Shown piece by piece: positions 1 to 7,474 of a stretch of 14,048 nucleotides of DNA (position 1 is the first letter of the stretch; each line of letters starts with the position of its first letter). The notes under the pieces were generated by a model that had not been told where the DNA came from, made no database searches, and saw only the letters and a list, made by a program, of their open reading frames with translations. A program made the position numbers and the translations under genes. Source of the DNA: UBA1756 sp045627805 (GTDB lineage: Bacteria; Bacteroidota; Bacteroidia; Bacteroidales; WCHB1-69); NCBI GenBank assembly GCA_045627805.1, contig JAZQOJ010000063.1, positions 1-14,048 of the forward strand, read 5' to 3'.

Positions 1-703
1 CGCATTGGGCGCCAAACAGGCAGCGCTTCCCGATGCGCGTGTCGTGTCCGATTTGCACCTGGTTGTCGAACTTGCAGCCGTCGCCCACGAAGGTGTCGCC
101 GGAGACGCCGCGGTCGATGCAGGTGCAACAGCCGATTTCCACGTCATTGCCGATGACGGTGCGGCCGCACGAATCCAGCTTGAGCCAGCCGAACTCGCGT
201 TTTTGAAAATAGCAAGCATCTGCGCCGATCACGCAACCCGACTGGATCACGGCGTTGTCGCCGATGACGGTGTCGGCGTAGATGCTGACGTTGGAGTGAA
301 TAATGCAGTTCTTCCCGATTACCACGTTCTCGCCAATGAAGGTGCAGGGCTGCACAACGGTTCCTTCACCGATGACGGCCGACGGATGAATGGCCATCGT
401 TTGCGGATGGAACGAGGTGTAGTGCCGCACCACCTTGAGGTAGGCCTCCAGCGGGTCGGCGCAGATGAGCAGCGTCTTCCCTTCCGGACAGTCCGTGTCC
501 TTGTTGATCAGGATGACGGAGGCCGCGCTGTTGAGCATTCGCTCGTAGTACTTCGCATTGTCAACAAACGACAAATCGCCTTCCTCTATGGAATGCAACT
601 CGTTGATGCCGAACATCTTGTTGCTGGCATTCCCTTTCACTTTCACCTCAATTTGGAGAAAGTCAACAAGCTCGTTGAGGGTAATGGGCTTTGGGAACTT
701 CAT
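1..703 (-). CDS. LpxD-like UDP-3-O-acylglucosamine N-acyltransferase (efp-linked paralog), 3' end cut by window edge
   Basis: Seen: 234 complete codons, read on the minus strand and running off the window. The protein starts MKFPKPITLNEL, has an N-terminal uridine-binding-like region (to about residue 100) and then hexapeptide repeats typical of a left-handed beta helix (about 105-234). The stretch DNQVQIGH (ending at H220) matches the LpxD segment that holds the catalytic histidine (H239 in E. coli); the second conserved histidine lies beyond the edge. LpxD adds the N-linked hydroxyacyl chain to UDP-3-O-acylglucosamine in lipid A synthesis, in the cytoplasm. The start is fixed by the preceding gene: the efp stop and this ATG share one base (TAATG), implying translational coupling. 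From memory, Bacteroidota often carry an LpxD paralog right after efp in addition to the LpxD of the lpxD-lpxC/fabZ-lpxA cluster. This copy fits that paralog, so its exact substrate is uncertain and no symbol is given. Confidence 0.88.
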   Translation of the reverse strand, partial: MKFPKPITLNELVDFLQIEVKVKGNASNKMFGINELHSIEEGDLSFVDNAKYYERMLNSAASVILINKDTDCPEGKTLLICADPLEAYLKVVRHYTSFHPQTMAIHPSAVIGEGTVVQPCTFIGENVVIGKNCIIHSNVSIYADTVIGDNAVIQSGCVIGADACYFQKREFGWLKLDSCGRTVIGNDVEIGCCTCIDRGVSGDTFVGDGCKFDNQVQIGHDTRIGKRCLFGAQC

Positions 704-1269
704 TATCTGACTCTTTCTGCGTATTTGTTCGTGCGGGTGTCAACTTTGATGATTTCGCCCGTCTCGATGAACAGGGGAACGAAAACCTCGGCACCGGTTT
801 CAACGGTGGCGCGTTTCGCTGCGTTAGTGGCCGTATCGCCCTTCACGCCTGGTTCGGTATAGGTGACTTCCAGTTCTACGAACGGAGGAAGCTCGCAGGT
901 GAGGGGAGTGTCGGTCTTTACGTCGTACATCATTTCCACACCTTGGCCTTCCTTCAAAAGCCCGGGGTTGCTGATGAGGTCTTCCGCAATGGCGATCTGT
1001 TCGTAGGTCTCCGTATGCATAAAGTTGTAAATGTCGTCGCCCTCTTTGTAAAGGAATTGGTAGGGACGGCGTTCAACATTCGCCAAATCAATCTTTACGC
1101 CTGCCGTGAAAGTGTTTTCCAAAACACGACCCGTTTTCAGGTTTTTCAATTTTGAAGTTACGAAAGCAGGACCTTTGCCGGGTTTAACGTGCTGAAATTC
1201 AACGATTTTCCATAAATCGCCATTGAGCTCTATGCACAAGCCATTCTTAAAATCTGCAGTTGTTGCCAT
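703..1269 (-). CDS. efp: Elongation factor P
   Basis: The 188-residue product has the normal EF-P length and all three domains: a KOW-like N-terminal domain (1-63), a central OB domain (about 65-128) and a C-terminal OB domain (130-188). The tip loop VKPGKGPAF (28-36) places K32 where E. coli EF-P has its modified K34. The C-terminal signature region (GEIIKVDTRTNKYAERV) is intact. EF-P binds ribosomes stalled on consecutive prolines and stimulates peptide bond formation. No modification enzyme gene (epmA/epmB or earP) is visible in the window. It is the first gene of a minus-strand unit with the LpxD-like gene, overlapping it by one base, and has its own -33/-7 promoter about 40-70 bases upstream. 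The start ATG at 1269 gives the standard MATTADF N-terminus. Confidence 0.98.
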   Translation of the reverse strand: MATTADFKNGLCIELNGDLWKIVEFQHVKPGKGPAFVTSKLKNLKTGRVLENTFTAGVKIDLANVERRPYQFLYKEGDDIYNFMHTETYEQIAIAEDLISNPGLLKEGQGVEMMYDVKTDTPLTCELPPFVELEVTYTEPGVKGDTATNAAKRATVETGAEVFVPLFIETGEIIKVDTRTNKYAERVR

Positions 1270-1307
1270 AAATATTTTTTTTAGTAGTGGTTAATTTTTT
1301 CAACTTG

Positions 1308-1340
1308 CAAAAATACGTTTTTTTTACTTTGGCTCTTCAA
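1308..1340 (-). promoter_or_regulatory. Bacteroidota-type promoter for efp
   Basis: On the minus strand TATTTTTGC (1316-1308) fits the -7 consensus TAnnTTTG. A TTG at 1340-1338 lies 21 bases upstream as a -33 element. Transcription should begin near 1302, giving a leader of about 33 bases to the efp start. Inferred from consensus only. Confidence 0.65.
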
Positions 1341-1384
1341 TTTATTGTTCACTTTTTTAATTTTAACGTTTATTAAAATTTGCG

Positions 1385-1393
1385 TATCTTTGC
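1385..1393 (+). promoter_or_regulatory. -7 promoter element for the PNGase F-like gene
   Basis: TATCTTTGC matches the Bacteroidota -7 element TAnnTTTG exactly. It sits 27 bases before the ATG at 1421, so the leader is about 22 bases. No clear TTTG -33 box is present at the usual distance; the upstream stretch is simply A/T rich. Confidence 0.6.
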
Positions 1394-1420
1394 AGCCATT
1401 TTGTTGCACTTATTTATTAG

Positions 1421-3748
1421 ATGATGAAAAGAATCTTATTGGTTTTAGTTAATTTGTTGATGTTTAATGCGTTGTCATTCGCTTGCGATACCACTGCAGT
1501 GAATCAGTCGGGCTGGCGCGTAATTTTTGTTGACAGCGAGGAAACGGCAGGCGAGGGGGCCGACAACGGGCACGCCATCCATTGCTTTGACGGCGATGCC
1601 GCCACTTTCTGGCACACGCAGTGGCAGAACGCCAACACCAGCTATCCTCACGAAATCTGGATTGACTTGGGCGCCGAACACAATGTCAACGGTTTCAGTC
1701 TGCTCACCCGCAACAACAATTCGCGCAACGGCCGCGTCAGTCAGTTCGAGTTTTACATCACGAACGACACCACCGACTGGGGCGCTCCCCAAGTGATGGG
1801 CGTGATGGAATATCCGCAGCCCAACAGCGGCGAGCAGCAAACCGCTTCCGTGTTTTTCGGTGCGGTTGAGGGTCGGTTTGTGCGCTTGGTCGCCCTTAGC
1901 AGCGTGGCCGGCGACAAGCACGTGATGCTCGCCGAGTTCAATGTTTTTGAGGATACGGCTTGCGCGCCTACCGGGAAACGCAACCAAGTGATTTATACTA
2001 CCGATATTCCTCGTCAACTTTCTACCAATCAGCCGTTTGCGGTTTCCGCTTATGCTTCTTCTTCCTTGCCGCTGACCTACGAGGTGGTAGAAGGGCCGGC
2101 CGTCGCTGCCGATAGTATCCTGACGCTTACGGGCGAAGGGGGCGTGGTGCGGCTGCGTGTCTCTCAGGAAGGCAGCGATTCCTATTATCCCGCCGAAACT
2201 TTTCTGTCGTTTGAAGTCATCAATCTGCAAGACTATTACCCGGTTATTGAGACGAAGTTCACCTCCTCGTATCCGGTTGAAATGCCGCGCCTGATGCCCT
2301 ATCTGCTTCACGCTCAAGTGTCGATTGCCGAGTCGGAATACTTGTCCATCTCGTCGGTGAAGTACAGTGTGGAGGGCGTGCAGACGGATGCCGTTTGCGA
2401 AAACGGAGACTATCTTTTTTGGTGGACTCCGAGCGATTACGCTACTTTCCCCATCACCATTACGGCTACTGCCTCCAACGGCAACACGACCACCGAGACG
2501 GTTTTGCTCGAGGTGTCTGATTTCATTCAAAATCGCACCGAAACCACGCTCGACAGCGCTGTGATCGATATGGGAACGATTGGCTCCCAGTGGTATTACG
2601 GGAGTTACGAGCTTCCGCAGTTCGTGGGCGCTTACAATGCCATCGAGGCCTATCTTAATGTCACTTGTCCCGCTGTGCCGGGTGGCTGCGACGACTGGGA
2701 CCGCCTCGCCTGGGTTCAGGTCAAGGACCCGACCGGGAAATGGGTGGAGCTGCTCCGCTACATAACGCCTTACGGGAAGGCCTGCGCCCACCACATCGAC
2801 GTCACCGATTACGCTTCGCTCTTGCAGGGAAAGGTGGAGATGAGGGTGTACATTGAGACGTGGGGAACGGGCGGCTGGCAATTCCGCCTCGATTTCGACT
2901 ATACTGCGGGCGAGCCGGAGCATCCTTATACCTATTTGGAAGAAATGTGGCAGGGAACCTACAACTTCGGTGATATGCAGAATCTGCAACCCGTTGACAC
3001 TGTGACGGTTGGGATTTTTCACGCCGCTCGGAAGGCCCATCTCCGCCTGGTGACGACCGGGCACGGATGGGGCGACAACAATTCCGACAACGCCGCCGAG
3101 TTCTACCACGCCGTGCACCATTTGCAAGTGAATGGCGAAGACACTTTTGAGCAGGATTTGTGGACCAACTGCAACCCCAATCCTGACGGCTGCAATTTGC
3201 AGCAGGGAACCTACAAGTACCCCCGCGCGGGCTGGTGTCCGGGCGTCATCGCGAAGCCCTTCATCTACGACCTGACCAACCTTTTGTGGAAAACTCCTTT
3301 CCAGCTCTCTTACATTTTCCAAACATCGTACATTGACTATTGTCATCCGAACAATCCGGATTGCGTGAGCGGTGTCACTTGCGAGAACTGCAATGACACG
3401 TACAACCCGCACTACCGTGTGTCGTGCTACTTGATTCGAGAGAGCGACGAGCCCCGTGTGCTGGGCGAGCAGAATCAGCCACGGCCGAGCGGCAAAACGT
3501 TGACTTTCAGCGCTTATCCGAATCCGAGCCGCGGACTTTTCCGCCTGGATTTCGATAATGAAATCAATGAGCAATTGGTGTGTGCCATCCTTGACGTGCG
3601 CGGCGCCACGCTCAAAACATTCTTTTTTGCAGACAGCCGTGCGGCGGAGGAATATCTCTTCAATCTGTCTTCATTGCAAAAAGGGACCTACTTTTTGCAA
3701 GTCTATTCAAAATCGGAAATGTCGGCCTGCAAAATCGTGCTGCAATAG
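1421..3748 (+). CDS. Secreted PNGase F-type peptide:N-glycosidase with F5/8 type C domain and T9SS sorting domain
   Basis: Predicted to cleave the amide bond between asparagine and N-linked glycans on glycoproteins outside the cell. The domains run: signal peptide (1-21, ending SFA); F5/8 type C/discoidin-like domain (about 28-180); two Ig-like segments (about 185-270 and 273-368); PNGase F N and C lobes (about 374-690); T9SS C-terminal domain (about 697-775, with YPNPSRG and an ending like KGTYFLQVYSK). Comparison with remembered Elizabethkingia PNGase F aligns CDDWDR, YIETW, AAEFYH and RAGWCPG. This puts the catalytic acids D60, E118 and E206 at D427, E479 and E560 with similar spacing. The C51-C56 and C231-C252 cysteine pairs have counterparts, but the cysteines flanking E206 are replaced (A and Y). 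At 775 residues it is far longer than the roughly 350-residue PNGase F precursor. M2 (1424) is an alternative start. C22 follows the signal peptide, but S at -3 is a poor lipobox, so ordinary cleavage is preferred. The gene appears to be transcribed alone. Confidence 0.92.
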   Translation: MMKRILLVLVNLLMFNALSFACDTTAVNQSGWRVIFVDSEETAGEGADNGHAIHCFDGDAATFWHTQWQNANTSYPHEIWIDLGAEHNVNGFSLLTRNNNSRNGRVSQFEFYITNDTTDWGAPQVMGVMEYPQPNSGEQQTASVFFGAVEGRFVRLVALSSVAGDKHVMLAEFNVFEDTACAPTGKRNQVIYTTDIPRQLSTNQPFAVSAYASSSLPLTYEVVEGPAVAADSILTLTGEGGVVRLRVSQEGSDSYYPAETFLSFEVINLQDYYPVIETKFTSSYPVEMPRLMPYLLHAQVSIAESEYLSISSVKYSVEGVQTDAVCENGDYLFWWTPSDYATFPITITATASNGNTTTETVLLEVSDFIQNRTETTLDSAVIDMGTIGSQWYYGSYELPQFVGAYNAIEAYLNVTCPAVPGGCDDWDRLAWVQVKDPTGKWVELLRYITPYGKACAHHIDVTDYASLLQGKVEMRVYIETWGTGGWQFRLDFDYTAGEPEHPYTYLEEMWQGTYNFGDMQNLQPVDTVTVGIFHAARKAHLRLVTTGHGWGDNNSDNAAEFYHAVHHLQVNGEDTFEQDLWTNCNPNPDGCNLQQGTYKYPRAGWCPGVIAKPFIYDLTNLLWKTPFQLSYIFQTSYIDYCHPNNPDCVSGVTCENCNDTYNPHYRVSCYLIRESDEPRVLGEQNQPRPSGKTLTFSAYPNPSRGLFRLDFDNEINEQLVCAILDVRGATLKTFFFADSRAAEEYLFNLSSLQKGTYFLQVYSKSEMSACKIVLQ

Positions 3749-3752
3749 CACC

Positions 3753-3782
3753 TTTCCGAAGGTTCGCATTCCGTTCGGGAAA
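3753..3782 (+). terminator. Possible hairpin after the PNGase F-like gene
   Basis: TTTCCGAA (3753-3760) and TTCGGGAAA (3774-3782) form an imperfect stem with one bulged base and a 13-base loop, starting 5 bases after the stop codon. There is no T-run behind it, so termination here is uncertain. Confidence 0.3.
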
Positions 3783-3898
3783 TGTGAATAACGAAATGGT
3801 CACCATTTAACCCATTCCCATTATCGCAACATCCCAGTCTGCGTTTGAAGTGCTTGGCAAGATTAGTGCCGACATTCCAAAAATTAAAAAAAATGTTG

Positions 3899-3907
3899 TA
3901 TATTTGC
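3899..3907 (+). promoter_or_regulatory. -7 promoter element for the small secreted protein / CUB-CHU_C unit
   Basis: TATATTTGC fits TAnnTTTG. Initiation near 3913 would leave a leader of about 55 bases, longer than at the other genes here. No convincing -33 TTTG was found. The rest of the gap 3749-3967 shows only the weak hairpin at 3753-3782. Confidence 0.6.
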
Positions 3908-3967
3908 AGCGTTTATGGCGTTTTGTGCGTCATAGATGTTGTGAATATTAATTAAACCAGATAAATT

Positions 3968-4411
3968 ATGAAAAAAATCGCTTTGTTAACAGCAGTTATT
4001 TGCTTGTGTATGAGTTCTTTTGCTCAGAAAACCGCCGCTCAGATGCAGTATGATCCGATGTTGTATCAGATGGTTCCTGCCGACCAGATTGAAAAAATGT
4101 TGGAAGATGCACCCTCAAAATTGGCGGACATCAACTTCGATTTGACTCATTTCGCGTACGTTGACAGCAATCTTCCTGCCGACTGCATTATGATGAATGA
4201 GATCTGCACTTACGTTTCTCCCGACAAGACCTGCAGCGATGCTGAAATCCTGTCCTCCAAGAAGTTCAACCGTTTCTACTATGCGATTCCTACGGATCCG
4301 GCTCGTTACGAGGCCTTCCCCATCGGGAATTCCGGCTTCTATGTCATCGTGCTCCCCGGCGATGAGTTCGCAAAGCAGAAAAGAGAGTATATGAGAAATT
4401 TGGGTTACTAA
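3968..4411 (+). CDS. Small secreted protein of unknown function
   Basis: I do not recognise this 147-residue protein. The N-terminus is a clear Sec signal peptide (MKKIALLTAVICLCMSSFAQ; cleavage probably around residue 19), leaving about 127 residues without further membrane segments. The mature part is acidic near its start (repeated D/E in about 37-60), contains only three cysteines (about 75-95), and ends in a basic stretch with KQKREYMRNLGY. No sorting domain or lipobox is present, so a periplasmic or Sec-released location is inferred. The next gene begins 31 bases after the stop with no terminator between them, so the two are probably cotranscribed. It may assist or accompany the CUB-CHU_C surface protein, but nothing in its sequence states a function. 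Base composition matches its neighbours. Confidence 0.85.
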   Translation: MKKIALLTAVICLCMSSFAQKTAAQMQYDPMLYQMVPADQIEKMLEDAPSKLADINFDLTHFAYVDSNLPADCIMMNEICTYVSPDKTCSDAEILSSKKFNRFYYAIPTDPARYEAFPIGNSGFYVIVLPGDEFAKQKREYMRNLGY

Positions 4412-4442
4412 TTCTTTAAGCGAAATCATTAATTCTTAAGAT

Positions 4443-7280
4443 ATGAAAAAATCACTCACACTTTTAGTTTTGCTGTTGGCCATTGTCGGCCTGAACGCCC
4501 AGACTTACAATATGGACGGCAGCCAGACTCAGATCACAACTTGTGCGGGCACCATTTACGACCACGGCGGTTCCGGCTCGAACTATGGCCCTGGCCGTAG
4601 CGACTGGTTGACCATCTATCCGGGTAACGGTGTCGTTTCCCTGCGTATTATGGATATGGATATCGCCGAAACCGATACCCTTTACTTCTACAACGGAATT
4701 GACCCCAGCAACGATTCCATCCCCCTTATGATTGGTAGCGTTGCAAGCAACTGGGTGAACAATGGCAACATCGTGCAGTTGGGCGACCAAGAAGTGACTG
4801 CCACCATTCAAAACCCGAACGGTGCCATCACGCTGCATTTCGTTTCCGCAGCGAACAGTGAAGGCGGCGCGGGTTACGAATTGTCCATCAGTTGCGCTCA
4901 GCCGTGCCAGCGCCTGTATGCGAACATCGACTTCGCCAACTCTCACCCGACGCCTCATTTCGACACGGAATTGAACGACGGCTACTATTACATTGATTAC
5001 TGCCCCGGCGACACCATCCACGTGCAGACCTACGCCACTTATCCCGACAACAACGTCACCTATTTCCAAACTGAAGGCAATACGTTGTTCAACTGGAGTT
5101 CTGGACAGAGCGGATATGGTATGTCCACGCTCGATCAGGTGTTTACCGCAGGTCAGGGCTTCGACCTTACCCTCACGCTTTCCGATGTGAACCCGAACAC
5201 CCATCTCACCTGTTTGGCTCAGACTCCCGTCGCCATCCGTTTGCGTGGCTCCGCCGACCCCTTTACCAGCGCTCGTCTGCTGGAGGATGTTTGCGAAGGT
5301 ACCGAAATTCCGTTGCTCGTCAGCTTGGACAGCGCCGCTACCATTTTGGTGCACCCTGTCGGTAGCACTCAGGAATCCAGTTTGGCAGTTGACTCCACCG
5401 TGTTCATCCCTGATGGACCTTATTGCGCAACGGAGTGCTACTATTCTTCTGTGAATTTCACTTCTTTCCCGCCCGCCGCAACGGTGCAGGCCGCAACCGA
5501 CATCTTAGGCGTTCGCTTGAATCTCGAACACTCCTATCAAGGTGACGTGAATATTTCATTGGTTTGCCCTAACAACCAGCGCGTTATGTTGAAAACCGAC
5601 CACAATTCAAACAGTAGTTCTTATTTCGGCTTGATGTATGAACCAGACGGAAGTTACTGTAACTCTTCCGACAACACTCCTGGCACGGGTTGGAACTACT
5701 GCTGGAGCGAGAACACGACTTATGCCCAGAATTCAGGCTCTTGCGACAACTCTAACAACATCGGTCACGACCACTCCAATACGATCGATTCGTCGCACGT
5801 CGCCATCGGCTATCCCGGTCAGCCCGGTTTTGTGCAAGGACAGCAATACTACACCCCGCTTCAGTCGTTCTCTCAGTTGATCGGATGTCCTTTGAACGGC
5901 TTGTGGCAGATTGAGGTTTGCGATACTTGGGGAAGTGATAATGGTTACATCTTCTCTTGGGAGCTTACCCTCGACCCGAACTTGATGCCGCAAGACTGGA
6001 CCTACGACGTGGACATCACTGGTATCAACTGGGCGGGCGGCAACATCCAGCCGACTTCCGACTCAACCGCTACCATCATTACTGACCAGCCGGGTGATTA
6101 CACTTACACCTTTACCCTGGTTGACGAATTCGGCTGTCAGTACGACCACGATATGCCTTTGAAGGTCGTTCCCCAGCCCCAGTTCACCCTTACCGACCAG
6201 AACATCTGCGTGGGCGAAACCGCTACTCTCGATCCCCAGTATAACTATCCTGGCACTCCCGGTTTGATTTCCTACAACTGGAACACTGGCGCTACTACCT
6301 CTACCATTACCACGAACCAAAGCGGCGACTACAATTTGACCATCAACTGCTTCAACAATGACCATACCCTTACTTGCTCCTTCTCTGACACTGTTGCAGT
6401 CATTATCAACCCCCAGCCGGTTGCCGACTTCGAAGCTGACTTGCTGGAAAACTGCTCTCCGTTGAAAACCACCTTGTCTGACCTTACTACCTATTCTGAT
6501 GGCACTCAACATCCTGAAATCGAACTTCAGTACGATTGGTCTATCCTGGATGCCGATGGCAATGTCTTCCAAACCTCTAATGCGTCCAATCCTCAGATTG
6601 AGATCCCCGAAGCAGGACTCTATACTGTTCAGTTGATTGTACACACCCCGGAAGGTTGCGGCGACACCCTGGTGAAAACGGACTACCTGACTGTCTTCCC
6701 CCAACCGATTTCCGACTTCCTTTCCAATCCGGAACGTACCAATATGGCTGAAATGGCTGAGAACGGTATCAACTTCATCAATATCACTGACACCACCGTG
6801 TTCAGTGTCAACGACGTGATTACCTGGACTTGGAACTATGGTGATGGCAGTGACGAAACGCACGAAACCAACGGCGCTCACACATACGATTCTTGGGGCG
6901 AGTTCGTGGTTACGCTTTCCGTTGAAACCGACAAGGGTTGTGCCAGCACGGTCAGCCATACGGTTTATGTGGAAGAAGACCTCGTCTTCCCGAACGTGAT
7001 GACTCCCAATGGCGATGGCGTGAACGATGTTTTCGCTATTAAGAATATGAACCCGCTTCTCCCGAACGTGTTGAGCATTTACAACCGCTGGGGTAAGAAA
7101 GTGTATGAGAAGGAAAACTATCAGTCATACATCAAGGATGAAATCCTTTACAATGAAGGTGATGGTTTCAATGCCGAATCGCTTTCCGATGGCGTTTACT
7201 ATTTCACTTTCCATTACGAGGGATATACCCGCGCGGTGGATTACCACGGAAGCTTGACAATTATTCGCAATGCGAAATAA
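4443..7280 (+). CDS. Large secreted surface protein: CUB, P-domain-like, Ig/PKD-like repeats and CHU_C (type B T9SS) C-terminus
   Basis: A 945-residue exported protein. Seen in order: signal peptide (1-19, ending LNA); CUB-like domain (about 20-151, with cysteines at each end and a YFYNG turn); a cysteine-containing PKD-like segment (about 155-280); a P-domain-like region as in proprotein convertases (about 345-515, with a GLWQIEVCDTWGSDNG stretch near its end); Ig-like repeats (515-657); two PKD-like domains (about 660-752 and 755-845, the second with the W-N-Y-G-D-G motif at 797-802); and a gliding-motility-associated CHU_C domain (about 846-945, with TPNGDGVNDVF and a NRWGKKVYE motif). CHU_C domains are type B T9SS signals, so the protein is expected outside the cell or on its surface. 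No peptidase or glycosidase catalytic domain is visible; adhesion, matrix or glycan/protein binding is inferred. It follows the small secreted protein by 31 bases and ends at a strong terminator. Third codon positions are notably C rich, which may indicate high expression. Confidence 0.9.
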   Translation: MKKSLTLLVLLLAIVGLNAQTYNMDGSQTQITTCAGTIYDHGGSGSNYGPGRSDWLTIYPGNGVVSLRIMDMDIAETDTLYFYNGIDPSNDSIPLMIGSVASNWVNNGNIVQLGDQEVTATIQNPNGAITLHFVSAANSEGGAGYELSISCAQPCQRLYANIDFANSHPTPHFDTELNDGYYYIDYCPGDTIHVQTYATYPDNNVTYFQTEGNTLFNWSSGQSGYGMSTLDQVFTAGQGFDLTLTLSDVNPNTHLTCLAQTPVAIRLRGSADPFTSARLLEDVCEGTEIPLLVSLDSAATILVHPVGSTQESSLAVDSTVFIPDGPYCATECYYSSVNFTSFPPAATVQAATDILGVRLNLEHSYQGDVNISLVCPNNQRVMLKTDHNSNSSSYFGLMYEPDGSYCNSSDNTPGTGWNYCWSENTTYAQNSGSCDNSNNIGHDHSNTIDSSHVAIGYPGQPGFVQGQQYYTPLQSFSQLIGCPLNGLWQIEVCDTWGSDNGYIFSWELTLDPNLMPQDWTYDVDITGINWAGGNIQPTSDSTATIITDQPGDYTYTFTLVDEFGCQYDHDMPLKVVPQPQFTLTDQNICVGETATLDPQYNYPGTPGLISYNWNTGATTSTITTNQSGDYNLTINCFNNDHTLTCSFSDTVAVIINPQPVADFEADLLENCSPLKTTLSDLTTYSDGTQHPEIELQYDWSILDADGNVFQTSNASNPQIEIPEAGLYTVQLIVHTPEGCGDTLVKTDYLTVFPQPISDFLSNPERTNMAEMAENGINFINITDTTVFSVNDVITWTWNYGDGSDETHETNGAHTYDSWGEFVVTLSVETDKGCASTVSHTVYVEEDLVFPNVMTPNGDGVNDVFAIKNMNPLLPNVLSIYNRWGKKVYEKENYQSYIKDEILYNEGDGFNAESLSDGVYYFTFHYEGYTRAVDYHGSLTIIRNAK

Positions 7281-7297
7281 TTGACCGCTCACATATC

Positions 7298-7340
7298 AGA
7301 AAGGTTGCGAACAGAAGTGTTTCGCAACCTTTCTTGTTTT
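7298..7340 (+). terminator. Strong intrinsic terminator
   Basis: AGAAAGGTTGCGAA (7298-7311) and TTCGCAACCTTTCT (7321-7334) make a perfect 14-bp stem with a 9-base loop, followed by TGTTTT. It lies 18 bases after the stop of the CUB-CHU_C gene and closes that unit. Confidence 0.9.
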
Positions 7341-7474
7341 GCGCAAAATGAAGATTATGAGCAGGTTGAGTCGTTATTGGTGATTTCTCATTGTTCTCGT
7401 TTTTCTGTCTGAAGTCTCAAGTCCTATGTCTTTTATAATTATTTTGTTAACTCGCGAAATTGAAATAAATATAT

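Noticed and set aside
5..862. 285-codon plus-strand frame over efp and the LpxD-like gene
   Set aside because: Its aspartate/alanine/valine-rich product is the mirror of hexapeptide-repeat codons; the minus strand encodes the recognisable proteins.
1475..1490. Possible lipobox cysteine (C22) in the PNGase F-like protein
   Set aside because: Serine at -3 and phenylalanine at -2 make a poor lipobox, and a T9SS sorting domain fits ordinary signal-peptide cleavage.
1475..3574. 699-codon open frame on the minus strand across the PNGase F-like gene
   Set aside because: It is antisense to a gene with clear domains, and its product is low-complexity, arginine/histidine/valine-rich with no recognisable motif. 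The long frame is a by-product of codon bias.
7259..7280. Imperfect palindrome spanning the stop codon of the CUB-CHU_C gene
   Set aside because: Mostly coding sequence, with a bulged base; the perfect hairpin at 7298-7334 is the credible terminator.
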